A stretch of 64,000 nucleotides of DNA from Azospirillum brasilense (GCF_008365405.1 NZ_QOKV01000008.1:1-64000), one strand, 5' to 3'. Numbered from the stretch's first letter, positions 22,442 through 31,562 are shown. Numbers and translations are program-made. Notes: a model not told the origin generated them from the letters alone.

Positions 22442-22954
22442 TTATTCGTCGGTGTACGAATACCGTAGCACAAGGGCGGCAACCCTTCCTTCCGCCCTGC
22501 GGTAATAGCCGGGACGACGGCCCACGGAAAAGAAACCACAGGATTTATACAGGGATTGTGCCATACCATTGTCTTCGGCGACTTCCAGGAACAGCGCCGT
22601 GGCGCCCAGCGCCCGCGCGCCGTCCAGCGCCGCCGCAACCAGCCGCCGCCCGAGGCCCTGTCCCCGCGCGTCGGCACGGACGCCGACGGCGATGATCTCG
22701 CCATCCTCGGCGGCAACCCGCGCCAGCAGGAAGCCGACCGGATCGTCGCCCTCCCCGCCGTCCCGCAAAGCGAGCACGGAAAAGAAGCCGGGCTGGCCGA
22801 TCAGGCTGGCGACGGCCTCGCTGCCCCAGGGATCGTCGGGAAAGCAGCCCTGCTGCAGGGCCGCGATCACCGCGGCGTCGGCGAGGCCGGCGGTCTGAAG
22901 ACGCGTCGGAAGGGACGTCCGGGAGCGGGACGTCTCGGGCAGGGCCGCCGTCAT
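22442..22954 (-). CDS. rimI: Ribosomal protein S18 N-alpha-acetyltransferase
   Basis: GNAT acetyltransferase of 170 residues with the acetyl-CoA motif VRADARGQGLGRRLV and the C-terminal SLYKSCGFFSVGRRPGYY typical of RimI. It overlaps tsaB by 4 bases; tsaB-rimI is a widespread pair. The start is the ATG at 22954; the longer upstream frame is the shadow of tsaB. Confidence 0.92.
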   Translation of the reverse strand: MTAALPETSRSRTSLPTRLQTAGLADAAVIAALQQGCFPDDPWGSEAVASLIGQPGFFSVLALRDGGEGDDPVGFLLARVAAEDGEIIAVGVRADARGQGLGRRLVAAALDGARALGATALFLEVAEDNGMAQSLYKSCGFFSVGRRPGYYRRAEGRVAALVLRYSYTDE

Positions 22955-23625
22955 GCCGTCTTCCGCGGAAGGGACACGTCGGGCGGGCGCAGGTAGAAGG
23001 GCTGGGCCGGCAACCCGACCTCCCGCACAGCACCCAGCGCCGCGACCACGGCGGCGTCGGGCGTGCCCGGCCCGGCGGCGAAGTCCGTCTTGGGGCGGTC
23101 TTCCAGAAGCGGACGCAACGAACCGGCCCCGTCGCCGGCCACCAGGAGCGGCCCCGTGGGCAGGAACCCGTCCAGCCAGCCAGGCACCGCGGCGGGGTCC
23201 AGCATCGCCGGTTCGCCGAACGGCGTCAGGTCCGGGTGGAAGAGTTGCAAAAACGGCTCGGTGCGGCGGGAGTCCACGGCAACCAGCAGGGCGCGGCCGT
23301 CCCGCTCCCCCTCCGGCAAGCCGTGAGCGACCGCGTCGAAACTGGTGACGCCGACCACCGGCAACCCGGCGGCCAGGGCGAAGCCGCGCGCCGCGGCCAG
23401 CGCGATGCGCAGCCCGGTGAAGGCGCCCGGCCCGACGGTCACGGCGATGCGGTCCAGCGCATCGAAGGCGCAACCGGCCTCCGCCAGCGCGGCCTGCGCC
23501 AGGGGCACCAGCGCCTCCGCCTGCCCGCGGGCCATCGGCTCGCGCCGCCGCACGGTGACGGCGCCGTCGTCCCACAGCGCGGCGGAGCAGCCGGAGGTCG
23601 CCGTGTCCAGTCCCAGAACTCTCAT
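22951..23625 (-). CDS. tsaB: tRNA threonylcarbamoyladenosine biosynthesis protein TsaB
   Basis: Partner of TsaD in forming t6A37 of tRNA. The ASKHA-fold N-terminus RVLGLDTATSGCSAALW and the motif VTVGPGAFTGLRIALA are clear. The 224 residues start at the ATG at 23625. It is co-transcribed with rimI. Confidence 0.94.
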   Translation of the reverse strand: MRVLGLDTATSGCSAALWDDGAVTVRRREPMARGQAEALVPLAQAALAEAGCAFDALDRIAVTVGPGAFTGLRIALAAARGFALAAGLPVVGVTSFDAVAHGLPEGERDGRALLVAVDSRRTEPFLQLFHPDLTPFGEPAMLDPAAVPGWLDGFLPTGPLLVAGDGAGSLRPLLEDRPKTDFAAGPGTPDAAVVAALGAVREVGLPAQPFYLRPPDVSLPRKTA

Positions 23626-23726
23626 CGCCTCACACGCGTCGTCAGATCCGCCATCTTCAAAGCCCCACTTCAAGCCTGGGTCAAGAGCGTGATAGACAGC
23701 CCCGACCTTCCCTGACGGCATGGATC

Positions 23727-24278
23727 ATGCTCACACCCATCGCACCACCGGACTTCGACGTTGACATCGAGCTGCTGTACGCCACGCCGGACAACCTGAC
23801 CGGGGTGCCCATCTACCGGCACCCGCATTGCCTGCTGCACCCCGACGCGGCGGCGGCGCTGCGCGCGGCGATCCGGCTGGCGCGCGGCATCGGCTGCCGG
23901 TTGCGGCTGTACGATGCCTTCCGCCCGGTCGAGGCGCAATGGGCCTTGTGGCGGGCGCTGCCCGACCCGTCCTACATCGCCGATCCGGCGGGCGGCTCCA
24001 CCCATTCCCGCGGCGTCGCGGTGGATCTGACGCTGGCCGACGGAACGGGGCACCCGCTGGACATGGGCACCGGCTTCGACGACATGACCGAGCAGTCCCA
24101 CCATGGCCGCACCGACCTGACCACGGAGCAGCAGCGCAACCGCGCCGCCCTTCTCGGCGTCATGACGGCGGCGGGCTGGCGGCATTACAGCTGCGAGTGG
24201 TGGCACTATCAACTGCCGGACGAACAGCGCTATCCCCTGCTGACCGACGCGGCCCTGGGCGGCCTGATGATGGGCTGA
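23727..24278 (+). CDS. ddpX: D-alanyl-D-alanine dipeptidase (VanX/DdpX type)
   Basis: Zinc dipeptidase of peptidase family M15D. The zinc ligands appear in HSRGVAVDL (His and Asp) and EWWHYQL (catalytic Glu, His). The 183-residue length fits DdpX. It has no signal peptide, so it is cytoplasmic and probably recycles D-Ala-D-Ala from peptidoglycan rather than conferring vancomycin resistance; no vanA- or vanH-like gene is near. Confidence 0.92.
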   Translation: MLTPIAPPDFDVDIELLYATPDNLTGVPIYRHPHCLLHPDAAAALRAAIRLARGIGCRLRLYDAFRPVEAQWALWRALPDPSYIADPAGGSTHSRGVAVDLTLADGTGHPLDMGTGFDDMTEQSHHGRTDLTTEQQRNRAALLGVMTAAGWRHYSCEWWHYQLPDEQRYPLLTDAALGGLMMG

Positions 24279-24494
24279 TCCCTATCGATCCGGCCGTGGG
24301 CACCGGGTTCACGGCCGGAAGCCATAAGGCCTAGTGTCATAGGGGTTGTTGCAAGGCTGCATCACGAAAGCACGCGAAGCACAGAGTATGTGTTGCGGAC
24401 TTGTTCCCGGCGGCGTGCCTGTGCCACACCAGCCGTGGCGCAGCCCGGACCCTCGTCCGGCCGCGCGACCGTTCCGGACCCACGACAGGCCGCC

Positions 24495-25535
24495 ATGCCG
24501 TTCCGCCGCGCCGCCACCCTCTTCGCCGTGGCCGCCGCCTGGGCTTTCCAGGCCCTGGCGGGAAGCCCGGGCGTTGCGGCAGACGGAACCACGAACACCG
24601 CCGTCGTCTTCGCCTACGACCGGTTCGGCGAGGACCAGACGCCGTCCATCAGCATCCGGATCGACCAGTTCGAAGCCCACCTGGACGAGCTTCAGGACGG
24701 CGACTATCAGGTCCTGCCCCTGCCCCGCATCCTGGAGGCGCTGCGCAGCGGCGCGCCGCTGCCCGACCGCACGGTGGCGATCACCATCGACGAGGCCAGC
24801 CGCTCCGCCTTCCGCGAGGCGTGGCCGCGGCTGAAGGCGGCGGGGCTTCCCTTCACCCTGTTCGTGGCGACCGACGCCATCGACCGCGGGTCGCCCGCCC
24901 ACATGAGTTGGGCGGAGGTGCGGCAGCTCGCCGCCGCCGGGGTCACGCTCGGCGGGCTCGGCGCCTCCACCCAGTCGCTGGTGTCCCGCCCCGCCGAGGA
25001 GGTGAAGGCGGAGCTGCGCCGCATGGCCGACCGGCTGCAGGCGGAGACTGGGCAGCGCCCGACCCTGTTCGCCTACCCGCAGGGCGAGGTGTCGTCGGCG
25101 CTGCGGGTCATGGTGACGGAGCAGGGCTTCGCCGCTGCTTTCGGCCAACAGTCCGGCGTCCTGCACCCGCAGGCCGACCGGGCGACCCTGCCGCGTTTCG
25201 TGATGAACGAGAGTTTCGGCAGCGTCGACCGCTTCCGGCTGGCCGCCAACGCCCTGCCCCTGCCGGTCACCGACCTGACGCCCGACGATCCGCTGCTGAC
25301 CGTCAACCCGCCGTCGATCGGCTTCACCGTGTCGGACGAGATCGGCGACATCGCGCGGCTGGCCTGCTTCGCCGCCGGCCAAGGCCGGACGGCGCTGGAG
25401 CGCGTGACGGAGGACCGGGTGGAGGTGCGCATCCGCGACCCCTTCCCGCCGGGCCGCACGCGCGTGAACTGCACCCTGCCCGCCCCCGACGGACGGTGGC
25501 GCTGGCTGGGCATGCAGTTCGTCGTTCCGGAATAG
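24495..25535 (+). CDS. Secreted polysaccharide-deacetylase-like protein, motifs degenerate
   Basis: A 346-residue protein with a signal peptide (MPFRRAATLFAVAAAWAFQA) starting at the ATG at 24495. Residues about 30-230 follow the NodB/PgaB-like fold: QFEAHLDELQDGDYQVLPL, VAITIDEAS, LPFTLFVATDAI. The usual TFDD is TIDEA, and the usual H(S/T)xxH site reads GASTQS, so the metal site seems lost. The C-terminal 100 residues form a separate beta-rich part (PPSIGFTVSDEIGDIARLAC) with the ending RWRWLGMQFVVPE. Function unknown. Confidence 0.75.
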   Translation: MPFRRAATLFAVAAAWAFQALAGSPGVAADGTTNTAVVFAYDRFGEDQTPSISIRIDQFEAHLDELQDGDYQVLPLPRILEALRSGAPLPDRTVAITIDEASRSAFREAWPRLKAAGLPFTLFVATDAIDRGSPAHMSWAEVRQLAAAGVTLGGLGASTQSLVSRPAEEVKAELRRMADRLQAETGQRPTLFAYPQGEVSSALRVMVTEQGFAAAFGQQSGVLHPQADRATLPRFVMNESFGSVDRFRLAANALPLPVTDLTPDDPLLTVNPPSIGFTVSDEIGDIARLACFAAGQGRTALERVTEDRVEVRIRDPFPPGRTRVNCTLPAPDGRWRWLGMQFVVPE

Positions 25536-25546
25536 GCGGAGAGACG

Positions 25547-25584
25547 CCGGACGGGCGCGGCCTGTGCCGACCGCGCCCGTCCGG
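25547..25584. terminator. Bidirectional hairpin between convergent genes
   Basis: A perfect 14-bp stem, CCGGACGGGCGCGG with its complement, encloses a 10-base loop in the 58-base gap between two convergent genes. No T run follows on either side, so it may act with Rho or as an RNA end-protecting stem. Confidence 0.6.
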
Positions 25585-25593
25585 TGAATGCCG

Positions 25594-26148
25594 TCAGCGG
25601 ACGGCGCGGACCTCGACCACCTCGGGGATGTAGTGGCGCAGCATGTTTTCGATGCCGGCCTTCAGCGTGGCGGTGGAGCTGGGGCAGCCCGAGCAGGCCC
25701 CCTTCATCTCCAGATACACCACGCCTTCCTCGAAGCCGTAGAAGGTGATGTCGCCGCCGTCCTGGGCCACTGCGGGACGCACGCGGGTGTCCAGCAGCTC
25801 CTTGATCTGGGTGACGAGCTCGTCGTCGTCCGCGCTGGCGGCGTGGCCGTCGCCGGCCGCCTCTTCCAGAAGCACCGGGCGGTTGGCGGTGAAATGCTCC
25901 ATGATGACGCCGAGGATCGACGGCTTCAGCAGGAACCACTCCTTGTCGCCGGCCTTGGTGATGGTCACGAAGTCGGCACCCAGGAAGACGCCCTGGACCC
26001 CGTCGATCTCGAACAGCCGCTGGGCCAGCGGCGAAGCGGCGGCACCATCGCGGGACGGAAAGTCCGCAGTGCCGCGTCCGAGCACGTCACGCCCCGGCAG
26101 GAACTTGAGAGTCGCCGGGTTGGGCGTCTGCTCGGTCTGAATGAACAT
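25594..26148 (-). CDS. Nfu-type iron-sulfur cluster scaffold
   Basis: A 184-residue protein with an N-terminal Nfu_N domain (MFIQTEQTPNPATLKFLPG) and a C-terminal NifU-like domain bearing the cluster-binding CSGC in MKGACSGCPSSTATL. It carries Fe-S clusters to target proteins. It is monocistronic and divergent from the cyclase gene. Confidence 0.93.
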   Translation of the reverse strand: MFIQTEQTPNPATLKFLPGRDVLGRGTADFPSRDGAAASPLAQRLFEIDGVQGVFLGADFVTITKAGDKEWFLLKPSILGVIMEHFTANRPVLLEEAAGDGHAASADDDELVTQIKELLDTRVRPAVAQDGGDITFYGFEEGVVYLEMKGACSGCPSSTATLKAGIENMLRHYIPEVVEVRAVR

Positions 26149-26250
26149 GGTGATATCCTCCATCGGCGCCGAACAACACTGGCGGCGTAGGCGAAACTTG
26201 GGCAGAATCCTCCGACAGATCAAGCATCGCATCTTTATGGTTATCGATCC

Positions 26251-27495
26251 GTGAGCATGGCACCGCCCGCGGCCACCGCACCGGCCACTTCCGCGGCCCC
26301 CTCCATCGACGACGCCGCGCGGGAGGTCGTCGAATGGCTGCTGCTGGAAGGCCGGCACGCCCCCGGCTTCGAGCCGATGATGGACCGCTTCTGCCGGCGC
26401 CTGATGGCGTCCGGCGTCCCGCTGCTGCGCGCCGTCTGCGCCCTGCCCCTGCTGCACCCGCAGATCCGCACCATCGCCTTCTTCTGGCGCCGCAACGCCG
26501 AGCAGGTGGAGATCGCCACCCGCGCCCACGGCACGGAAACCAGCACCGAGTATCTGACCAGTCCCTTCGCCACCCTGATCGAGGACGGCGCCGACGGCCT
26601 GCGCTACCGGCTGGAGCAGATGGAGCCGCCCTACCCATACCCGGTCTTCGCCGAGCTGAAGGCGCAGGGGGCGACGGACTATGTCGCCATGACGGTTCTG
26701 TTCGCCGGGGGGCGGCGCAACGTGCTGAGCTTCACCACCGACCGGCCCGGCGGCTTCTCCACCGCCGATCTGGCGCTGGTCGACGCGGTGCTGCCGGCGC
26801 TGGGCGCGGTGTTGGAGACGCTGGCGCTGCGGCGGCTGGCGACGACGGTGCTGGACACCTATGTCGGCCACCGCACCGGCGCGCGCATCCTGTCCGGCGA
26901 CATCCGACGCGGCACCGGCGCCAACGTCCGCGCCGTGCTGTGGTACTGCGACCTGCGCGGCTTCACCTCGCTGGCCGACCGGCTGCCGCGGGAGGAGCTG
27001 ATCGCCCTGCTGAACGGCTATTTCGAGATCATGGGCGGTGCCGTGGAAAGCCGCGGCGGCGAGATCATGAAGTTCATCGGCGACGCCATGCTGGCCATCT
27101 TCCCGCTGGAGGAGGGCGACCCGACCGGGGCCGCCGCCTGCACCAAGGCGCTGGACGCCGCGCAGGAGGCCCTGACCGACATGGCCGCCCGCAACGCCGA
27201 ACGGTCCGCCTGGGGCCAGCCGACCCTGCGCTGCGGCATCGCGTTGCACATGGGCGAGGTCATGTACGGCAACATCGGCTCCGCCAACCGGCTGGACTTC
27301 ACCGTGATCGGGCCGGCGGTCAATCTGGTCAGCCGGATCGAGGGGCTGTGCAGCCGCCTGGACCGCAACGTCCTGACCTCCGCCGAGGTGGCCGAGGCCT
27401 GCGCCAGCCGCCTCCTCTCGGTCGGCTGGCATCCGGTGAAGGGGCTGAACGACCCGATCGAGGTTTATGGGTTGAAGGGGGAAGATACGGACTGA
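26251..27495 (+). CDS. Class III adenylate/guanylate cyclase
   Basis: A soluble 414-residue protein. Residues 1 to about 200 form a sensor region of uncertain type, and about 220-400 form the CHD cyclase domain: LWYCDLRGFTSLADRL with metal-binding Asp, GGEIMKFIGDAMLAIFP with the second Asp, and GSANRLDFTVIGPAVNLVSRIE. The N-terminal part resembles that of Rhizobium/Azospirillum cyclases of the Cya family. The GTG at 26251 is taken as start; an ATG at 26257 is possible. Its stop shares a base with the cupin start. Confidence 0.9.
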   Translation: MSMAPPAATAPATSAAPSIDDAAREVVEWLLLEGRHAPGFEPMMDRFCRRLMASGVPLLRAVCALPLLHPQIRTIAFFWRRNAEQVEIATRAHGTETSTEYLTSPFATLIEDGADGLRYRLEQMEPPYPYPVFAELKAQGATDYVAMTVLFAGGRRNVLSFTTDRPGGFSTADLALVDAVLPALGAVLETLALRRLATTVLDTYVGHRTGARILSGDIRRGTGANVRAVLWYCDLRGFTSLADRLPREELIALLNGYFEIMGGAVESRGGEIMKFIGDAMLAIFPLEEGDPTGAAACTKALDAAQEALTDMAARNAERSAWGQPTLRCGIALHMGEVMYGNIGSANRLDFTVIGPAVNLVSRIEGLCSRLDRNVLTSAEVAEACASRLLSVGWHPVKGLNDPIEVYGLKGEDTD

Positions 27496-27854
27496 TGGAC
27501 AAGGTGAATCTGGCGGACGCCTTCGGACGCTTTTCGGACCATTGGAGCCCGAAGATCGCCGGCGAGATCAACGACTGCCACCTCAAGCTGGTGAAGCTGA
27601 AGGGCGAGTTCGTCTGGCACCACCACGATCACGAGGACGAGCTGTTCCTGGTGGTGACGGGCCGCATGCTGATGCGCTTCCGGGACCGCGAGGTCTGGCT
27701 CGACCCCGGCGAGTTCATCGTGGTTCCGAAGGGCATCGAGCATATGCCGGCGGCTCCGGAGGAGTGTTCGGTGCTTCTGCTGGAGCCCAAGACGACGCTG
27801 AACACCGGCAACCTGATCAATGAGCGTACGGTCGCCGACCTTGAGCGGCTCTGA
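27495..27854 (+). CDS. Cupin-domain protein
   Basis: A 119-residue single-domain cupin. Metal ligands are visible in GEFVWHHHDHEDELFLVVTG (motif 1) and PGEFIVVPKGIEHMP (motif 2). Mannose-6-phosphate-isomerase-like cupins of this size often bind small ligands. The ATG overlaps the cyclase stop (TGATG), so the two are translationally coupled. Whether it modifies or binds a molecule tied to cyclic nucleotide signalling is unknown. Confidence 0.88.
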   Translation: MDKVNLADAFGRFSDHWSPKIAGEINDCHLKLVKLKGEFVWHHHDHEDELFLVVTGRMLMRFRDREVWLDPGEFIVVPKGIEHMPAAPEECSVLLLEPKTTLNTGNLINERTVADLERL

Positions 27855-29307
27855 TCCCTTCCCCACCCGCCCGTCCCTCCGTTCCTTCGCGCTGGCCGCC
27901 GCCGCCTTCTCGGCGGGCTGGTCGCTGATGATGATGGAGATCCTCGGCGGGCGGCTGATGGCGCCGCATTTCGGCTATTCGGTCTATCAGTGGGGCGCCG
28001 TCATCGGCGTGGTGATGACCTTCATGGCCGCCGGCTACTGGACCGGCGGGCAGCTCGGCGACGGGCCGAAGGCGGTGCCGGCGCTGCGCGCCGCCCTGCT
28101 GGCCGGGGTCGCCGCGGCGGCGCTGACGCCCTGGCTGGGCAAGCCGATGCTGGCCGACGCCGCGGGCCGCTTCAACGCGGTGGAGGGGTCGGTCGTCGGG
28201 GCGGCTCTGATCCTCGGGCTGCCGTCCTTCGCGCTGGCCATGGTGTCGCCGATCTGCGCGGGGCTGAGCAGCCTGACGGGTGCGGCGGCGGCGGGCCGGA
28301 TCTACGCGGTCGGCACGCTGGGCAGCATCGGCGGCACCTTCTTCGCCTCCTTCTACGCGATCCCTGAGGTCGGGGTGTCGGCGGGCTACGCCCTGGCGGC
28401 GGTCCTGCCGGCGCTCGCCTGCCTGTTCATTCCGGGTGGGAAACGGGTGGCCGCCGCCGCGGCCCTGGCGGTTCCCCTGGCCTGGGCCGCCGGCCACGGC
28501 GAGGGACAGGGCTTCGCCCTCTACCGCGAAACGCCGCACAACACCATCATGGTGCAGGAGGACGCCGAACAGATCCGCCTGCATCTGAACGTGGCCTGGG
28601 CCACCCAGTCGCGGCTGCGCAAGGACGGCGGACCGACCGGCCTCTATTACGATCTGTTCGCCGCCGTCCCGGCCCTGGGGAACGGCACGCGCGTCCTGGT
28701 GCTGGGTCTGGCCGGCGGGGCCGCCGCCAAGGAGATCCTCGACTCCTGGCCCGGCGCCGACATCCTGGGGGTGGAGCTGGACCCCGCGGTGGTCGAGGTG
28801 GCGCGCGAGAGGTTCGGTCTGCGGCCCGAGGTGCGCGTCGCCGTCGAGGATGCCCGCCGCCACGTCGAGCGGTCGCCGGAGCTGCACGACGTGGTGATCG
28901 TCGACCTCTACTCGACCGCCCTGATCCCTTTCTTCACGGCGACCAGGGAGTTCTTCGCGGCGGTGGAACGGCGGGTGGCGCCGGGCGGCGTGCTGGTCAT
29001 GAACGTCGCCTCCCCCATGGACCGCGACGCTCTGGTCGGGCCGCTGGCGGCGACGCAGGGCGCCGTCTTCCCGTCGGTGTACGTCGCCGACGCCGGGCGC
29101 GGGAATTATCTGATGATCGCCACGAAGGAGGCGCGTACGCTTGAGGATCTGAGCGTACGCCTGCGCTCCGCTCCGGCGGGTGCGATGTACGCGGCCGCGC
29201 GCATCCTGGAGACGCTGGCCCCTGCCGAACTGGCCGGGCATCCGGTGCTGACCGACGACCGGTCCGACATCGACCAGCGCAGCCTTACCGCCCTTTATGG
29301 ACGTTGA
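27820..29307 (+). CDS. Membrane protein fused to a spermidine-synthase-like domain
   Basis: A 495-residue protein. Residues about 20-230 contain six or more hydrophobic helices beginning with SLMMMEILGGRLMAPHFG; the C-terminal half is a class I methyltransferase/spermidine synthase fold (RVLVLGLAGGAAAKEIL, then DILGVELDPAVVEVAR). It resembles polyamine aminopropyltransferase-like membrane proteins of unknown substrate. The ATG at 27820 overlaps the cupin gene by 35 bases; a TTG at 27841 would shorten this. Confidence 0.82.
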   Translation: MSVRSPTLSGSDPFPTRPSLRSFALAAAAFSAGWSLMMMEILGGRLMAPHFGYSVYQWGAVIGVVMTFMAAGYWTGGQLGDGPKAVPALRAALLAGVAAAALTPWLGKPMLADAAGRFNAVEGSVVGAALILGLPSFALAMVSPICAGLSSLTGAAAAGRIYAVGTLGSIGGTFFASFYAIPEVGVSAGYALAAVLPALACLFIPGGKRVAAAAALAVPLAWAAGHGEGQGFALYRETPHNTIMVQEDAEQIRLHLNVAWATQSRLRKDGGPTGLYYDLFAAVPALGNGTRVLVLGLAGGAAAKEILDSWPGADILGVELDPAVVEVARERFGLRPEVRVAVEDARRHVERSPELHDVVIVDLYSTALIPFFTATREFFAAVERRVAPGGVLVMNVASPMDRDALVGPLAATQGAVFPSVYVADAGRGNYLMIATKEARTLEDLSVRLRSAPAGAMYAAARILETLAPAELAGHPVLTDDRSDIDQRSLTALYGR

Positions 29308-29313
29308 AACGCC

Positions 29314-29865
29314 TTAGGTGATGGCGTCCAGCGCGTCGATGCCGATGCCGCCCGGCACGATGGTCAGCGGAATGCGCATCTTCGCGAGGCCGCGGTTGGT
29401 GAAGTAGGAGATCAGCGGCCCCGGCCCCTCCGGATCGACGCCGGCGGCCAGCACGAGGATGGAGATGCTCGGCTCCTCGTCGATCAGGGCCAGCACCTCG
29501 TCGCGGCGGTTGCCCTCGCGCACGTACAGGGCCGGCAGGGTGCCGGTCAGGCGGTTCACGTCGCGGGCGAGCTTCTGCAGCTTCTGCTCCGCCTCCGCGC
29601 GCTGCTCCTCGCGCATCAGGTTCTCCAGGGCCAGCCACTGCTGCACCTCCCCCGGCTCGATGACGTAGAGCAGCGCCACCTTGCCCCCCGACTTGCGGGC
29701 GCGCAGGCAGGCGTAGCGCAAGGCGAGCTGAAGCTCCGGGCTCTCGTCCACCACGACCAGGAAGATGCGGACCGGCAGCTTGGCCGTAACCTCCGGTTCG
29801 GAAACGGCCGGATCGGACGCGGTCGGAATGGACGCAATCGGATCGGTGGCAATCGGATCGGACAT
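29314..29865 (-). CDS. Universal stress protein (UspA) family
   Basis: A 183-residue protein with a Pro/Ser/Thr-rich N-terminal 30 residues and one Usp domain (RIFLVVVDESPELQLALRYA to the end). The usual ATP loop GXXGXG is replaced by AAGVDPEGPGPLISY, so nucleotide binding is doubtful. It lies 3 bases after the TIGR02186-like gene, forming an operon with it and the TauE-type exporter. Confidence 0.85.
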   Translation of the reverse strand: MSDPIATDPIASIPTASDPAVSEPEVTAKLPVRIFLVVVDESPELQLALRYACLRARKSGGKVALLYVIEPGEVQQWLALENLMREEQRAEAEQKLQKLARDVNRLTGTLPALYVREGNRRDEVLALIDEEPSISILVLAAGVDPEGPGPLISYFTNRGLAKMRIPLTIVPGGIGIDALDAIT

Positions 29866-29868
29866 GGG

Positions 29869-30648
29869 TCACACCCTCCGGAAGATGGCGCCGGCCAGCC
29901 AGCCGGCGGCGATGGCGCCAATCACCGCGGCAACACCGTAAATCATCGGCTGGTTGCGCGCAAAGTCGTAGATTTCCGCGCTGAAGCCGACCTTGGACAC
30001 CACCAGCGGCGTGGTCTGGGCGCTGACCACCTCGCCGTCGCGGATCAGCAGCGCTTCCACATTGTACAGCCCCGTCGGCACGTTGGCCGGGAAATAGATG
30101 TTGGTCCGGAACAGCCGCTCGCCGAGAAAGGCCACCTGCCCCAGCGTGATGCCGTAGAGCCCGGCCCGCTGCTTGTTGCGGATCAGGGCGGAGCGGAACA
30201 GGGCGAGCTGGTCCGGGGCCAGCTGCTCGCGCGGGCCGAGCTGGAGGTTCGGCAGGCCGATCTGGTGGCGCTCCAGCACCGGACGGCCGACGAACTGGTC
30301 CAGCGGACGGTTCGTCGCGACCATGTAGTAACCGGGCACCTGCTCGAACCGCACGCTGCGCGCGTTGATCCAGATGCCGGCGATGCGCTCCTTGCGGCGC
30401 ACGGTGACCGGGGTGCGCGGGCCGGTCACCACGATGGCGACGTCGCCCGCCCCGTCGGTGGTGCCGAACAGCACGACCTCCGTCCCGGTGAAGCCGGTGG
30501 TGATGGCGATCAGGTGGCTCGACAGGTCGGCGACGAGCTGCTGCGCCCAGACCGTGGCGGCCAGGAACACCCCCGCCAGAAGCCCCGCCAGCCCGCCGGC
30601 GACCCGGACGGACCACAGCCGCCCGGCGCCCTTGCGAACAGCGCTCAC
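29869..30648 (-). CDS. TIGR02186-like conserved membrane-anchored protein
   Basis: A 259-residue protein with an N-terminal signal or anchor (about 12-36), a beta-rich extracytoplasmic region (LSSHLIAITTGFTGTEVVLF), and a C-terminal transmembrane helix (GVAAVIGAIAAGWLAGAIF). It resembles the alphaproteobacterial TIGR02186 family, which commonly sits beside a TauE/SafE transporter as here. The GTG at 30648 overlaps the transporter stop (GTGA). Function unknown; perhaps a subunit of sulfur-anion export. Confidence 0.75.
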   Translation of the reverse strand: MSAVRKGAGRLWSVRVAGGLAGLLAGVFLAATVWAQQLVADLSSHLIAITTGFTGTEVVLFGTTDGAGDVAIVVTGPRTPVTVRRKERIAGIWINARSVRFEQVPGYYMVATNRPLDQFVGRPVLERHQIGLPNLQLGPREQLAPDQLALFRSALIRNKQRAGLYGITLGQVAFLGERLFRTNIYFPANVPTGLYNVEALLIRDGEVVSAQTTPLVVSKVGFSAEIYDFARNQPMIYGVAAVIGAIAAGWLAGAIFRRV

Positions 30649-31562
30649 GACATCCTCATCGAGATGGTGAAGACGTCGTTCGGCTCGACCACCAGATCGA
30701 AGGCGAGCTTCAGCGCCACCGCGACGACCAGCGAGGCCAGCAGCAGCCGCGCCTGTTCGCCGCGCAGCCGGCCGCCGGCCTTGGTGCCGAACTGCGCGCC
30801 GACCACCCCGCCGATCAGCAGCAGCAGCGCCAGCATCACGTCGACCGTCTGGTTGGTCGCCGCCTGGAGCAGCGTCGCCATCGCCGTGGTGAAGATGATC
30901 TGGAACAGCGAGGTGCCGGCCACGAGACCGGTCGGCATGTTCAGCAGGTAGATCATCGCCGGAACCAGCATGAAGCCGCCGCCGATGCCCATGATCGCCA
31001 CCAGCATCCCGCCGATCGCCCCGATCGCGGCCGGCAGCAGGGCGGAGATGTAGAGCTTGGAGCGTTGGAACCGCATCTTCAGCGGCAGGCCGTGCAGCCA
31101 CATGTGGCGATGCAGCTTGCCCCGCTTGGCGGTGGGGGCGCGGCGGCGGATCAGCGCGCGGCTGGCCTCCACCATCATCATCGTGCCGATGGTGCCGAGG
31201 AAGAAGACGTAGGACAGCGTGATCGCCGCGTCGATCTGGCCGATCCGCTGCAATATGGAAAAGATCCAGACGCCGACCACCGTGCCGACCATGCCGCCCA
31301 GCAGCATGACGACGCCGAGCTTCACGTCCACGTTGCCGCGCCGCCAATGGGCGAGCACGCCCGACACGCTGGCGGCGACGAGCTGGTTGGCCTGGGTGCC
31401 CACCGCGATGGCGGGCGGAACGCCGATGAAGATCAGCAGCGGCGTCATCAGGAAGCCGCCGCCCACCCCGAACATGCCGGACAGGAAGCCGACGAGTCCC
31501 CCCATGCCGAGCACGAGCAGGGCGTTGACCGACATCTCGGCGATCGGCAGATAGACTTGCAT
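30645..31562 (-). CDS. TauE/SafE-family anion exporter
   Basis: A 305-residue inner-membrane protein with about eight helices. The paired family motifs are present: GGLVGFLSGMFGVGGGFLMTP at the start and GGMLVAIMGIGGGFMLVP in the second half. Such proteins export sulfite, sulfoacetate or related anions. It is first in an operon with the TIGR02186-like protein and a stress protein. Confidence 0.88.
   Translation of the reverse strand: MQVYLPIAEMSVNALLVLGMGGLVGFLSGMFGVGGGFLMTPLLIFIGVPPAIAVGTQANQLVAASVSGVLAHWRRGNVDVKLGVVMLLGGMVGTVVGVWIFSILQRIGQIDAAITLSYVFFLGTIGTMMMVEASRALIRRRAPTAKRGKLHRHMWLHGLPLKMRFQRSKLYISALLPAAIGAIGGMLVAIMGIGGGFMLVPAMIYLLNMPTGLVAGTSLFQIIFTTAMATLLQAATNQTVDVMLALLLLIGGVVGAQFGTKAGGRLRGEQARLLLASLVVAVALKLAFDLVVEPNDVFTISMRMS

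Noticed and set aside
23727..24278. Vancomycin resistance cluster
   Set aside because: Only the dipeptidase is present; no VanH, VanA or VanS/R-like gene adjoins it.
27820..29307. Genuine spermidine synthase (speE)
   Set aside because: The membrane half and altered active-site surroundings do not match SpeE, so only a fold-level name is given.
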